In this document: positions 39,874-48,642 of the stretch, piece by piece
Layout of the letters: every line of letters begins with the position of its first letter
How positions within the stretch are numbered: position 1 is the first letter of the stretch
NCBI RefSeq assembly: GCF_000564855.1
Contig: NZ_AYXG01000099.1
Location: 1 to 64,000 of the forward strand
Source: Actinokineospora spheciospongiae
GTDB taxonomy: Bacteria; Actinomycetota; Actinomycetes; Mycobacteriales; Pseudonocardiaceae
Length of the DNA: 64,000 nucleotides
Reading direction: 5' to 3'
Notes under the pieces: model-generated
Databases searched by the model: none
Told to the model about the DNA's origin: nothing
Seen by the model: only the letters and a program-made list of their open reading frames with translations
Made by a program: the position numbers and the translations under genes

Positions 39874-41268
39874 TTACTTGGCGGGCTCCGGCTCGACCTC
39901 GGCCTCGACCACGGCGGGGGTCTCCGCCGACTCGGCGGGCGCCGCCTCGACCGGGCCGAACAGCTCGCTCAGGTCGACGGTCTCGCCCGACTCGTCGGTG
40001 ACGGTCGCCTGGCGGACCACCGCGGCCAGCGCCTTGCCGCGGCGCACGTCGGCGAAGATCGCGCCGAGCTGGCCGGACTGCTGGGCGCGCTGGACGTACT
40101 CGTCCGGGCTGACGCCGAAGCGCTGCGCCTGGTAGACGATGCGCTCGGTCAGCTCCTGGTCGTTGACCTGGACCTGCTCGGCCTCGGCGAGGGCGTCGAG
40201 GATGAGCTGCGTGCGGACCGACTTCTCGGCCTCCTCGCGCACCTCGGTGTCGAACTGCTCGCGGGTCTGGTCCTGGGTGGCCAGGAACTCGTTGAGCTTG
40301 TCCTGGTCGTGGTCGAAGCTGTGCACCGCGTCGTGCTGGCGCGACTCGATCTCGGACTCGAGGACCTTCTCCGGGATCGGGACCTCGACGGTCTCCAGGA
40401 GGGCCTCGAGGATCTTGTCGCGGGCCTGCACGCCCTGCTGCATCTTCTTCACCCGCGACAGCCGCTCGCGCAGGTCGGCGCGCAGCTCCTCGATGGTGTC
40501 GAACTCGCTGGCGAGCTGGGCGAAGTCGTCGTCGGCCTCGGGCAGCTCCCGGGTCTTGACCGACTGCACGGTCACCGCGACCTCGGCCTCCTTGCCCGCG
40601 AACTCGCCCGCGACCAGGGTGGTGGTGAAGGTCTTGGTCTCCCCGGCGGGGGTCCCGACGAGGGCCTCGTCGATGCCCTCGATCAGCTCGCCGGAGCCGA
40701 CCTCGTAGGACAGCCCGGAGGTCTTGGCCTCCTCGACGTCCTGGCCGTCGACGGTGGCGGAGAGGTCGATGGAGACGAAGTCCCCGCTCTCCACCGGGCG
40801 CTCGACGCCGGTCAGCGTGCCGAAGCGGGCGCGCAGCTCGTCGAGCTGCTCGTCCACCTCGGTGTCGGCCAGGTCGAGGTCGTCGACGGTGACGCTGAAG
40901 TCGCCGTAGGCGGGGATGGTGATGTCCGGGCGGACGTCGACCTCGGCGGTGAAGGCGAGGTGGTCGCCGTCCTCGAGCTTGGTGACCTCGATGTCGGGCT
41001 GCCCGAGGGTCTTCACCTCACCGGCGGTCACGGCCTCCATGTACTTGGCCGGGATCGCCTCGTTCACGACCTCGTCGAGGATCGGCGCGCGGCCGATCCG
41101 GGACTCGATGACCCGGGCGGGGGCCTTGCCCGGCCGGAACCCGGGGATGCGGACCTGGCCTGCGAGCTTGCGGTATGCGCGGTCGAAGTTCGGCTTGAGC
41201 TCGTCGAACGGCACCTCGACGTTGATCCGTACCCGCGTCGGGCTCAGCTGCTCGACGGTGCTCTTCAA
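39874..41268 (-). CDS. tig: Trigger factor
   Basis: This ribosome-associated chaperone and peptidyl-prolyl isomerase has 464 residues. The N-terminal ribosome-binding domain has the signature [17 protein letters not shown], an FKBP-type PPIase domain lies at about 150-245 ([15 protein letters not shown]), and a helical C-terminal substrate cradle ends in an acidic tail. The start is TTG ([12 protein letters not shown]), with GAGGAG upstream, a rare start codon supported by the family N-terminus. Confidence 0.96.
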   Translation of the reverse strand: MKSTVEQLSPTRVRINVEVPFDELKPNFDRAYRKLAGQVRIPGFRPGKAPARVIESRIGRAPILDEVVNEAIPAKYMEAVTAGEVKTLGQPDIEVTKLEDGDHLAFTAEVDVRPDITIPAYGDFSVTVDDLDLADTEVDEQLDELRARFGTLTGVERPVESGDFVSIDLSATVDGQDVEEAKTSGLSYEVGSGELIEGIDEALVGTPAGETKTFTTTLVAGEFAGKEAEVAVTVQSVKTRELPEADDDFAQLASEFDTIEELRADLRERLSRVKKMQQGVQARDKILEALLETVEVPIPEKVLESEIESRQHDAVHSFDHDQDKLNEFLATQDQTREQFDTEVREEAEKSVRTQLILDALAEAEQVQVNDQELTERIVYQAQRFGVSPDEYVQRAQQSGQLGAIFADVRRGKALAAVVRQATVTDESGETVDLSELFGPVEAAPAESAETPAVVEAEVEPEPAK

Positions 41269-41411
41269 CGTGATCTCCTCGTGCGGCTGTCAGGGGGCGT
41301 ACCCGGCGACTCGGCCGGGGTCAGCCCCCGAGTCTAGGCGAGCACGCGCAGGTGGGGAGCCGGGGGTGCGCACGTGGAAAACGGCCGGTCCACGACCGGC
41401 CGTTTCAGCGG

Positions 41412-41482
41412 AGCGGGCGACGGGAATCGAACCCGCGTAGCTAGTTTGGAAGACTAGGGCTCTACCATTGAGCTACGCCCGC
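41412..41482 (-). tRNA. tRNA-Gly (anticodon TCC)
   Basis: A 71-nt cloverleaf on the minus strand: acceptor arms GCGGGCG/CGCCCGC, D arm GCTC...GAGC, anticodon loop CTTCCAA giving TCC, and T loop TTCGATT. The discriminator base is T (U). CCA is not encoded. Confidence 0.96.
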
Positions 41483-41551
41483 GTGCGCAGCGCTGTCGAG
41501 CGCTGCGTGGGCAACAGTAGCGGGTGGCGCTAGGCTCTGTGCGAAGTACCC

Positions 41552-41625
41552 CGGGCTGTGGCGCAGCTTGGTAGCGCATCCGCTTTGGGAGCGGAGGGTC
41601 GCAGGTTCAAATCCTGTCAGCCCGA
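41552..41625 (+). tRNA. tRNA-Pro (anticodon TGG)
   Basis: A 74-nt cloverleaf: acceptor CGGGCTG/CAGCCCG, D arm GCGC..GCGC, anticodon loop TTTGGGA with TGG, and T loop TTCAAAT. Discriminator A; CCA is not encoded. It is followed at once by an intrinsic terminator. Beyond it the conserved gene order is broken for about 14 kb. Confidence 0.96.
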
Positions 41626-41626
41626 C

Positions 41627-41659
41627 AAAGGGGCATCCACGCTGGTGGGTGCCCCTTTT
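41627..41659 (+). terminator. Terminator after tRNA-Pro
   Basis: A 14-bp stem with one T-G pair (41627-41640 with 41645-41658) on a four-base loop. The distal arm ends in TTTT, giving a short U-tract. It ends the tRNA-Pro transcript. Confidence 0.85.
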
Positions 41660-42482
41660 CGCGCCCCGCGCCCGCGGAGCGGAGCCGAAACAGCGCTCCA
41701 CGACCCTCCGCTTGGTCAGGCACGCCGCCTGCGCCCACCCCGCCGGGGCCGGGGAAGTCCTCGCCGCGCTCCGGCACCCCGGCAGCCACTCCCGCTCCGG
41801 GGGCACAGGTTCCACACCACCCGGGTGCGACCCCGCCGGAATGGCCGCGGCCCACCTCGACAACAGCGCGTCGGCGACCGGCAGGTCATTCCGGGAAGAA
41901 ATCGGGACTTCACCCAGCAGTGCACCGAATGGACACCGAGTGGTCACACGACGGGCCGGGCAGTCGGAGCCGCAATCAGCTCGCCGTGCTTGCAGAAGGA
42001 CCAATCGGCGCACACCCGTTCGGATCAGTCGCGAATTAATCCACGCCGGGCGGATTGCCACTCCGCGCAATGGGAACATGCGCGTTTCGAGTACACACAG
42101 GACAATTCCGGAACCGATTCCGGGCCTTCCCCGGCCCGGCGATCCGCCGACGCGGGCTTCACGCATGGCGACGGAGGATCACTCGAACGGCCTAGTTTCC
42201 GAGGCCATGCGTCGGGAATTCCCCTGACAGCGAAAGGTCATGGAGAAAATTTTCGGTGCTGGTCCCACACCAGATCGGGGCCGGTGCGCAATTCATCAGC
42301 TTTTCGTCCGCTGACGGTTCGACGGGTAGCCAACCGGTGATTCTTCCCTGCTGATGCGGGCATTTCCCGCGGTCGGCGCTCCCGACTCGACCACCTTTTT
42401 CTTTCCCGCTGGGATACGACGCGACCGGGGTGCCCATCCCCGGCCCCACCACTTTTGCTTCGCATCGATTGAGGAGTGCGCA
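41660..42482. promoter_or_regulatory. Long intergenic region upstream of the biosynthetic operon
   Basis: These 823 bases lie between the tRNA-Pro terminator and the aldolase gene. No reading frame here is supported by codon bias or homology. The right half is less GC-rich. It includes the palindrome GAAAATTTTC (42245-42254), a 7-bp inverted repeat around 42120-42139, and T-rich patches near 42390-42410. The GAGGAG at 42470-42475 is the ribosome site of the first operon gene. The operon promoter and any operator should be here. Confidence 0.45.
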
Positions 42483-43511
42483 ATGACGCTGGCTTCCCGC
42501 GATCGCACGGACCTCCCCGAAGGGGCCATGCTGCTCGACTGCACGATCCGCGACGGTTCCTACGCGGTCGACTTCCAGTTCGAGGACGACTTCGCCGTCG
42601 AGCTGCTCGCCGGGCTGGGCGAGACCTCCGTACCGCTGGTGGAGATCGGGCACGGGCTCGGCCTGGAAGCGGAGCGGGCGGGGGTGCGGGCGTGCTCGAT
42701 CGCCGACGAGCGGTGGTGCGAGATCGCCGGGTCGACCCTGGGGGACAAGCAGTGGGGGATGTTCGCGCAGCCCTCGTTCACCCGGGTGTCCAGCATCGCC
42801 GCGATGTGCGACCGGGGCATGTCCTTCGTCCGGGTCGGCATGGAGGCCGAGAAGGTGGCCGACAACCTCGGCTACCTCGACGAGGTGGCCGACGCGTGCC
42901 CGCGGGTCTACCTGAACCTGATGAAGACCAGCGACACCGCGCTCGACCGGCTGCTGCCGATGCTCGAGGGCGTCCGCGACGACCTGGCCGGTGTGTACGT
43001 GGTCGACTCGCACGGCACCATGCTGCCCGCCGACGTGCGGGCCTACGTCAGCGCCGTCGCGCGGCACTTCGCCACCGTCGGCTTCCACGGGCACAACAAC
43101 CTGGGCATGGCCAACGTCAACAGCATCACCGCGCTGCAATCCGGGGCGCTGATCGCCGACGGCACGCTCAACGGAATCGGCCGCGGCGCGGGCAACGCCG
43201 AGCTGGAGTCGCTGGCGGGCATCATCGCCAAGACCGACCGCGACCGCTTCGGCTACCGGCAGCTCGCGCGGCTGGCGGAGTTCTGCCGGGCCAACATGCG
43301 CGTGGTGCCCGAGGACCGCACCATGCAGGTCTTCGGCGGCGTGATCGGCATCCACTCCGGCTACTTCCCGCTGGTCAGCGAGCTGTCGGAGAAGACGGCC
43401 ACCGACCCGGCCGTGCTGATGGAGACCGCGGCCGGGCTGACCGACCACAGCCCCACCAAGGACCACTTCCACCGGGCCGCCGCCCTGCTCGCCCACCGCG
43501 CCGCCGCCTGA
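42483..43511 (+). CDS. DRE-TIM aldolase (4-hydroxy-2-oxoacid aldolase/HMGL-like)
   Basis: The 342-residue TIM-barrel metallolyase shows LLDCTIRDGSYAVDF (RDG motif), metal-binding HGHNN in GFHGHNNLGMANVNS, and NGIGRGAGNAELESLAG. The C-terminal part (GIHSGYFPLVSELSEKTATD) resembles the DmpG/MhpE type. The family cleaves or forms 4-hydroxy-2-oxo acids from pyruvate and an aldehyde with a divalent metal. As the first gene of the operon, without catabolic partners such as acetaldehyde dehydrogenase, it probably works in the synthetic direction to build a chain. Confidence 0.85.
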   Translation: MTLASRDRTDLPEGAMLLDCTIRDGSYAVDFQFEDDFAVELLAGLGETSVPLVEIGHGLGLEAERAGVRACSIADERWCEIAGSTLGDKQWGMFAQPSFTRVSSIAAMCDRGMSFVRVGMEAEKVADNLGYLDEVADACPRVYLNLMKTSDTALDRLLPMLEGVRDDLAGVYVVDSHGTMLPADVRAYVSAVARHFATVGFHGHNNLGMANVNSITALQSGALIADGTLNGIGRGAGNAELESLAGIIAKTDRDRFGYRQLARLAEFCRANMRVVPEDRTMQVFGGVIGIHSGYFPLVSELSEKTATDPAVLMETAAGLTDHSPTKDHFHRAAALLAHRAAA

Positions 43512-43547
43512 CGCGCCCACCCCGACCAGCGAAGGAGGACAACGATC

Positions 43548-44381
43548 GTGAGGCTCACCAAGTCCGGGGCAGGCGGCGTCCTGGTGCGGCACGACGACCA
43601 GTGGTACGCGGTGGACCGGGTCGACGGGTTCGCGGGCACCTCCCGCGCCTGCGACCTGCTCACCGGGGACCGGCCCGCGCGGCTGGCGGGCGCGCTCGAC
43701 CGGGCGGTCGGGTCGCTGCGGCCGGTCCCGGTGGACCTGGCCGGGGCGCCAACGGTCGCCGACGGCGGGGCGGACATCTGGGGCGCGGGCCTGAACTACC
43801 GCAAGCACTCCCAGGACCTGGAGACCACGCAGCCCACGTCCGGGCCGGGGTCCTACCTGCGGCCCAACGGGTGCCTGATCGACAACGGCGCGCACATCGA
43901 GCTGCCCACCCGGTCCGAGCGCATCACCGCGGAGGCCGAGCTGGGGCTGGTGCTCGGCACCGGGGCCAAGGACGTGCGGCGCGAGGACTGGCGGTCGGTC
44001 GTGGCCGCGGTGACCACCGTGCTGGACATGACGGCCGAGGACGTCATCCGGGAGAACCCGCGCCACATCCCCTGGGCCAAGGGCTTCGACACCTTCTGCA
44101 GCATCGGGCCGGTGCTGGTGACCGTGGACGAGTTCACCGACGCCGACCTCGCCGGGCTGCGGGTGTCGACCGTCCGCAACGGCGAGACCATCGCCTCGGC
44201 CACCCCCGCGGACATGATGTACGACATCGGGTTCCTGGTGGAGTACTTCTCGGCGGGGCGGACCCTGCGGCCGGGCACCGTGATCTGCACGGGCACCCCC
44301 GGCGCCGCCGTCATCCGGACCGGCGACCTCGTCGAGGCCGTTGTGGACGGCGTCGGCGCCCTGTCGCACCCGGTCAAGTAG
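43548..44381 (+). CDS. Fumarylacetoacetate hydrolase family protein (hydratase-like)
   Basis: The 277-residue protein of the FAH/2-keto-4-pentenoate hydratase fold shows GAGLNYRKHSQDLE, metal ligands in AEAELGLVLG (ExE) and the C-terminal TPADMMYDIGFLVEYFSAGRTLRPGTVICTGTPG. Members hydrate, dehydrate, decarboxylate or hydrolyse 2-oxo acids with Mg2+. Next to an aldolase, dehydration of a 4-hydroxy-2-oxo acid is a reasonable guess. The GTG start has AAGGAGGA eight bases upstream. Confidence 0.85.
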   Translation: MRLTKSGAGGVLVRHDDQWYAVDRVDGFAGTSRACDLLTGDRPARLAGALDRAVGSLRPVPVDLAGAPTVADGGADIWGAGLNYRKHSQDLETTQPTSGPGSYLRPNGCLIDNGAHIELPTRSERITAEAELGLVLGTGAKDVRREDWRSVVAAVTTVLDMTAEDVIRENPRHIPWAKGFDTFCSIGPVLVTVDEFTDADLAGLRVSTVRNGETIASATPADMMYDIGFLVEYFSAGRTLRPGTVICTGTPGAAVIRTGDLVEAVVDGVGALSHPVK

Positions 44382-44404
44382 CGGCGACCGGGGAGTCGGG
44401 AACC

Positions 44405-45166
44405 ATGCGACACCAGGGAAAGCGCGCCCTCGTGCTGTGCGGGACGCGCGGCATCGGCGCCGGGGTCGCGCTCAGCCTCGCGCGCCGCGGTGCGGCGGTC
44501 ACGGTGTCCGGTCGCGACGCGGACCGCGCCGCGGCCGCCGCGGCCGGGTTGCCCGGGACCGGGCACGGGTCCTTCGCCTGCGACTTCGCCGACCCCGCCG
44601 GGGTCGCCGCGGCCGTGGCGGCGGCGGGTCCGTTCGACATCGTGCTGCTCAACACGCCCGGGCACCCGCCGGGCCCGGTGGACGAGCTGTCCGCCGAGGG
44701 GCTGCGGTCGGCGTTCGAAACGATGCTGCTGCCGGTGCGGGGCGTCGTGGACGCGGTCCTGCCCGGGATGCGGCGCAACCGGTGGGGGCGGCTGATCGCC
44801 ATCACCTCCAGCTCGGTGGACGTGCCGATCCCCGGCCTGGCCGGGTCCACCGTGGTCCGCTCGGCGGTGCGCTCCTACCTCAAGCTGCTGGCCGAGAGCG
44901 CCGGGCCGGACGGCGTCACGGTCAACCACGTGATCCCCGGGAAGGTCGACACCGACCGGTTGCGGTCGGCCGACGCCGCGGCGGCCCGGCGGGCGGGCAC
45001 CAGTCCCGACGCCGTGCGGGCCGCCACCCTGGCCGAGATCCCGGTCGGCCGCTACGGAACCCCGGACGACGTCGGCGAACTGGTGTCCTTCCTGGCCGGT
45101 GACGCCGCCGCCTACATCACCGGCACCGGCATCCGCTGCGACGGCGGATACGTGCGGGCGTTCTGA
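44405..45166 (+). CDS. Atypical SDR lacking the Tyr-Lys pair
   Basis: The 253-residue Rossmann protein has the cofactor loop CGTRGIGAGVAL. The NNAG site is replaced by NTPGHPPGP, and the region after the conserved Ser (ITSSSVDVPIPGLAGSTVVRSAV) has S-T-V-V-R where YxxxK is expected. This resembles the FabG-like SDR subgroup known to lack the Tyr. The C-terminus GTGIRCDGGYVRAF is standard. It may reduce by an altered mechanism or be structural. It lies 23 bases after the FAH gene. Confidence 0.85.
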   Translation: MRHQGKRALVLCGTRGIGAGVALSLARRGAAVTVSGRDADRAAAAAAGLPGTGHGSFACDFADPAGVAAAVAAAGPFDIVLLNTPGHPPGPVDELSAEGLRSAFETMLLPVRGVVDAVLPGMRRNRWGRLIAITSSSVDVPIPGLAGSTVVRSAVRSYLKLLAESAGPDGVTVNHVIPGKVDTDRLRSADAAAARRAGTSPDAVRAATLAEIPVGRYGTPDDVGELVSFLAGDAAAYITGTGIRCDGGYVRAF

Positions 45167-45214
45167 CCCGTTCCCGAACCCCACCCCCACCGCCACGGAA
45201 AGTGAGCTGAGACC

Positions 45215-46861
45215 GTGCTGAGCCGAGACCTGCCCATCGTGGACCGCATCGACCTGGTCGTGCGGGAGCACCCGGACGCCGACGCCCTGGCCACCCCCGA
45301 GCGCACCCTCACCTACCGGGAGTTCGGGAAGTACGTGGAGGAGTTCGCCCTCGAACTCGAGCGGCGCACCGCGCCGGGGGAGTTCGTCGGGATCGAGGCC
45401 GACCGCCGGGCGGGCTCGATCGTGGCCATGATCGGCGCGCTGCGCGCCGGGCGCCCCTTCGTCTTCCTCGACCCCCGCGACAGCGAGGCGTCGAACTCGG
45501 CCAAGGCGGGCCTGCTGGGCGTGCGGCTGCTCGCCCGCTGCCTGCCCGGGCAGCAGGACCCGGACCTGGTGCCCGCCCGGTGGGCGACGGCGGCGGGCCA
45601 CTCCCCCGCCGGGCTCGACGAGGTCAGGTCCGAACTGGCCTACGCCATCCACACCTCCGGTTCCACCGGTGAACCCAAGTGCGTGCTGGTGCGCGCCGCC
45701 GCGCTGGTCCCGGTGGTCCACGACCACGTCGAGCGGCTGGAGGTGGGCCCGGGCTGCCGCACGCTGCAGTTCGCCCGGCTCACCTTCGACGGCTGCGTCA
45801 CCGAGATCCTGTGGACGCTGACCTCCGGTGCCTGCCTGGTCGTGGTGGACGAGTCGCTGCTGACCCCCGGCCCGGTGCTGGGCGGCACCCTGGAGCGCTT
45901 CGGCATCACCCACGTCAAGACCACCCCGTTCGCGCTGACCGCCACCGAACCCGGCCCCGGCACGGCGCTGCGGCACGTGCTCAACGGCGGCGGGGCGTGC
46001 AGGCCATCGGTGGTGCGCCGGTGGTCCGCGGTGGCCGCCTTCCACAACGCCTACGGCACGACCGAGACCACGATCTGCAACCTGCTCAGCGACCCGCTGG
46101 ACCCGGGGAGCTGCGCGTCGGAGGTGCCGCTGGGCGAGCGGGTCGGCGACTGCGGGCTGCGCGTCGACGGTGAGGGCGGTCGCGGGGAGCTGGTGGTGAC
46201 CGGGAACAGCGTCGCCGTCGGCTACCTCGCCGAGGACGGCGTCCGGCCCTTCGGCGACGAGTACCGCACCGGTGACGTCGTGGAGGAGCGCGAGGACGGG
46301 CTGCACTTCGTCGAGCGGGTCGACCGGCAGGTCAAGGTGCGCGGCTACCGGGTGGACCCCGGCGAGGTGGAGAACGCGGTGTGCGGGCTGACCGGTGTCC
46401 TGGACGCGGTGGTCGTGGCCGAGGCGCACGACGGTGGCGACGCCGCCGCCGACGCCCTGGTCTGCTACTTCCGGGGCGGGGTCAGCCCCCGGGCGCTGCG
46501 CGAGCACCTGGAGTCCACCCTGGACCCGTACAAGGTGCCCTCGGTGCTCACCCGCGTCGAGGAGTTCCCGCACACCCCCAACGGCAAGGTCGACCGCGAC
46601 GCGCTGCGCGCCGACCGCCGGGCGGGGGCGGGCGGCGGGTCCGGCGGCGACCCCGTGCTGGAGCTGGTGCACGGGCTGACCGGCATCGACGACGTCACGC
46701 TGGACGACAACTTCTTCGACGTCGGCGGCGACTCGGCCTCGGCGGTCGTGTTGGTGACCAGGCTCAAGGAGCTGGGCTGGGTGGACGTGGGGGTGCGCGA
46801 CGTGCTGCGCGCGGACACCCTGCGCGACCTGTCCGAGCGGCTGCCCGAGCGGAGCGTGTAG
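45215..46861 (+). CDS. NRPS-like adenylation-PCP didomain protein
   Basis: The 548-residue protein activates a carboxylic acid as AMP ester and loads it on its own carrier domain. A domain: A3 HTSGSTGEPK near 146, A5 NAYGTTE near 276, A7 YRTGD, A8 RVDRQVKVRGYRVD near 368 and A10 NGKVDR near 455. By alignment with GrsA, the Asp that binds the alpha-amino group is retained (FDGC), so an alpha-amino acid is likely. The code residues do not match one I know. A PCP follows (about 475-548), with phosphopantetheine Ser507 in VGGDSAS. There is no condensation or thioesterase domain. Confidence 0.93.
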   Translation: MLSRDLPIVDRIDLVVREHPDADALATPERTLTYREFGKYVEEFALELERRTAPGEFVGIEADRRAGSIVAMIGALRAGRPFVFLDPRDSEASNSAKAGLLGVRLLARCLPGQQDPDLVPARWATAAGHSPAGLDEVRSELAYAIHTSGSTGEPKCVLVRAAALVPVVHDHVERLEVGPGCRTLQFARLTFDGCVTEILWTLTSGACLVVVDESLLTPGPVLGGTLERFGITHVKTTPFALTATEPGPGTALRHVLNGGGACRPSVVRRWSAVAAFHNAYGTTETTICNLLSDPLDPGSCASEVPLGERVGDCGLRVDGEGGRGELVVTGNSVAVGYLAEDGVRPFGDEYRTGDVVEEREDGLHFVERVDRQVKVRGYRVDPGEVENAVCGLTGVLDAVVVAEAHDGGDAAADALVCYFRGGVSPRALREHLESTLDPYKVPSVLTRVEEFPHTPNGKVDRDALRADRRAGAGGGSGGDPVLELVHGLTGIDDVTLDDNFFDVGGDSASAVVLVTRLKELGWVDVGVRDVLRADTLRDLSERLPERSV

Positions 46862-46863
46862 CC

Positions 46864-48642
46864 GTGTGCGGCATCTGCGGCACCTTCGCCCCCGGCGGCG
46901 ACCCCGACCGGACCCTCAGCGCCACCATGGTCCGCCGCATCACCCACCGCGGCCCGGACGAGGTCTACTCGCTCAACACCCCCTCGGTGTCGATGAAGCT
47001 GGCCCGGCTGGGCATGACCGGCCTGGTGCACGGCTGGCAGCCCGCCGAGGACCGCTCCGGCCGGTTCGTGGCCATGACCAACGGCGAGATCTACAACGCC
47101 GCGCGGCTGCGGCGCGAGCTGGGCGGCGACGACTGGGCCAACACCGTCGACGTCGCCGTCGTGCCGGAACTGGTGGCGCGGCACGGCGTGGCCGGGTTGG
47201 CCAGGATCGACGGGCAGTTCGCCACCGCCGTGCTCGACCGGGCCGAGAACGCGCTCTACCTGGCCAGGGACCGGTTCGGGGTGTGCCCGCTGCACTACAC
47301 CGGCGTGGGCGGGCAGGTGCACTTCTGCTCGGAGATCAAGGCGCTGGTGACCACCGTGCCCGGTCCGTGGCGGGTCGACCACACCGCGGTGGACCAGTAC
47401 CTGTCGCTGGGCAACGTCGTCGCGCCGCGCACCCTGGTGCGCGACGTGCGCGCCGTCCCGCTCGGCTGCGCGGTCCGGTTCGACGCCGACGGCCAGGAGA
47501 CGATCCGCTACTGGCGCTACGGCGGGTTCACCGCCGGGGAGGACGTGCCCGCCGAGGAGCTGCGCGAGCGCGTGCGGACCGCGGTCGGCGACCGCCTCAC
47601 CGCGGACGTGGAGATCGGCGCCTACCTCAGCGGCGGGTTCGACTCCTCCACCATCGTGGTGGAGGCCGCGCGGCTGCTGGAGAAGCCGCCCAAGACCTTC
47701 TCGGTGGTCTTCGACGACGCCGCGCTCGACGAGGGCCGCTTCCAGCGGGTGGTCGCCGAGGTGGCGGGCAGCGAGCACCACCAGGTGCGGTGCACCGCCG
47801 CGGACGTGGCGGGCGAGTTCGAGGCGATGGTGCGGCACTGCTGCTACCCGCAGCGCGAGACCTACAACGTCGCCGCGCTGATGCTCTCCAGGGAGGTCGG
47901 CTTCGCCGGGGTCAAGGGCGTGGTGTCGGGGGAGGGCGCCGACGAGCTGTTCTTCGGCTACGACTCCTACGTCTTCGACGCCGCCCGCCGCAAGCCGCCC
48001 ACCGCCCGCGAGGAGAACGCCTCGGCGTGGGGCAGGGCCGACTTCGGCTGGGAGGTCGACTGGGCGCGGCTGGCCGCGCGCAAGGAGGCCTGCCTGGCCC
48101 CGGAGGCGGCGGAGGCGGTGGCGGGCCGGGAGTTCTGGCGCGACCGCCTGGTGCCGCTCACCGACGCCGAGGCCGCCGCGCTGACCCCGATGCAGCTGCG
48201 GTCGGTGGCCGACGTGCACGTCCAGCTCGCCGGGCACCTGCTCGGCGACCACGGCGACTCGATGCTCATGGCCAACTCCATCGAGGGCCGCTACCCGTTC
48301 CTGGGCAACGGCGTGGTGGACGCGGCGCTGCGCGTGGCCGACGAGCGCAAGGTCGCCGACTTCGAGGGCAAGGCCTGCCTGAAGCAGGCCTACGCGGGGC
48401 TGCTGCCCGAGTCGGTGCTGCACCGGGCCAAGCAGGGCTTCACCGCCCACGGCCTGACCGCCGTGGCCGACGGGCCGACGCTGACCAGGTGGCGCGACCT
48501 GGTGGCGGCCAGCGGGCTGTTCCGGCCCGACGCCCTCGACGCCCTGGACGGGCTCGCCGCGCGACGGCCCGACAAGTGGGACGTGCGGCTTAGCGTGATC
48601 AGCATCAGCACCGTCGTCGACGAACTGGGGTTGCTGCCATGA
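46864..48642 (+). CDS. Asparagine-synthase-like glutamine amidotransferase
   Basis: This class II amidotransferase has 592 residues. Cys2 (MCGICGTFAPGG) is the nucleophile after Met removal, and HRGPDE, NGEIYN and DGQFA show an intact glutaminase domain. The synthetase domain has the ATP loop YLSGGFDSS near 254-262 and SGEGADELFFGY. It should amidate a carboxylate via an acyl-AMP using glutamine, or (as in beta-lactam synthetases, which lack the Cys) close a ring; the intact Cys favours amidation. GTG start two bases after the A-PCP stop. Confidence 0.9.
   Translation: MCGICGTFAPGGDPDRTLSATMVRRITHRGPDEVYSLNTPSVSMKLARLGMTGLVHGWQPAEDRSGRFVAMTNGEIYNAARLRRELGGDDWANTVDVAVVPELVARHGVAGLARIDGQFATAVLDRAENALYLARDRFGVCPLHYTGVGGQVHFCSEIKALVTTVPGPWRVDHTAVDQYLSLGNVVAPRTLVRDVRAVPLGCAVRFDADGQETIRYWRYGGFTAGEDVPAEELRERVRTAVGDRLTADVEIGAYLSGGFDSSTIVVEAARLLEKPPKTFSVVFDDAALDEGRFQRVVAEVAGSEHHQVRCTAADVAGEFEAMVRHCCYPQRETYNVAALMLSREVGFAGVKGVVSGEGADELFFGYDSYVFDAARRKPPTAREENASAWGRADFGWEVDWARLAARKEACLAPEAAEAVAGREFWRDRLVPLTDAEAAALTPMQLRSVADVHVQLAGHLLGDHGDSMLMANSIEGRYPFLGNGVVDAALRVADERKVADFEGKACLKQAYAGLLPESVLHRAKQGFTAHGLTAVADGPTLTRWRDLVAASGLFRPDALDALDGLAARRPDKWDVRLSVISISTVVDELGLLP

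Noticed and set aside
41462-42166. Minus-strand ORF containing GLTGFEPATLRSQSGCATKLRH
   Set aside because: This peptide is a known artefact of translating tRNA sequence (here tRNA-Pro); it is not a protein.
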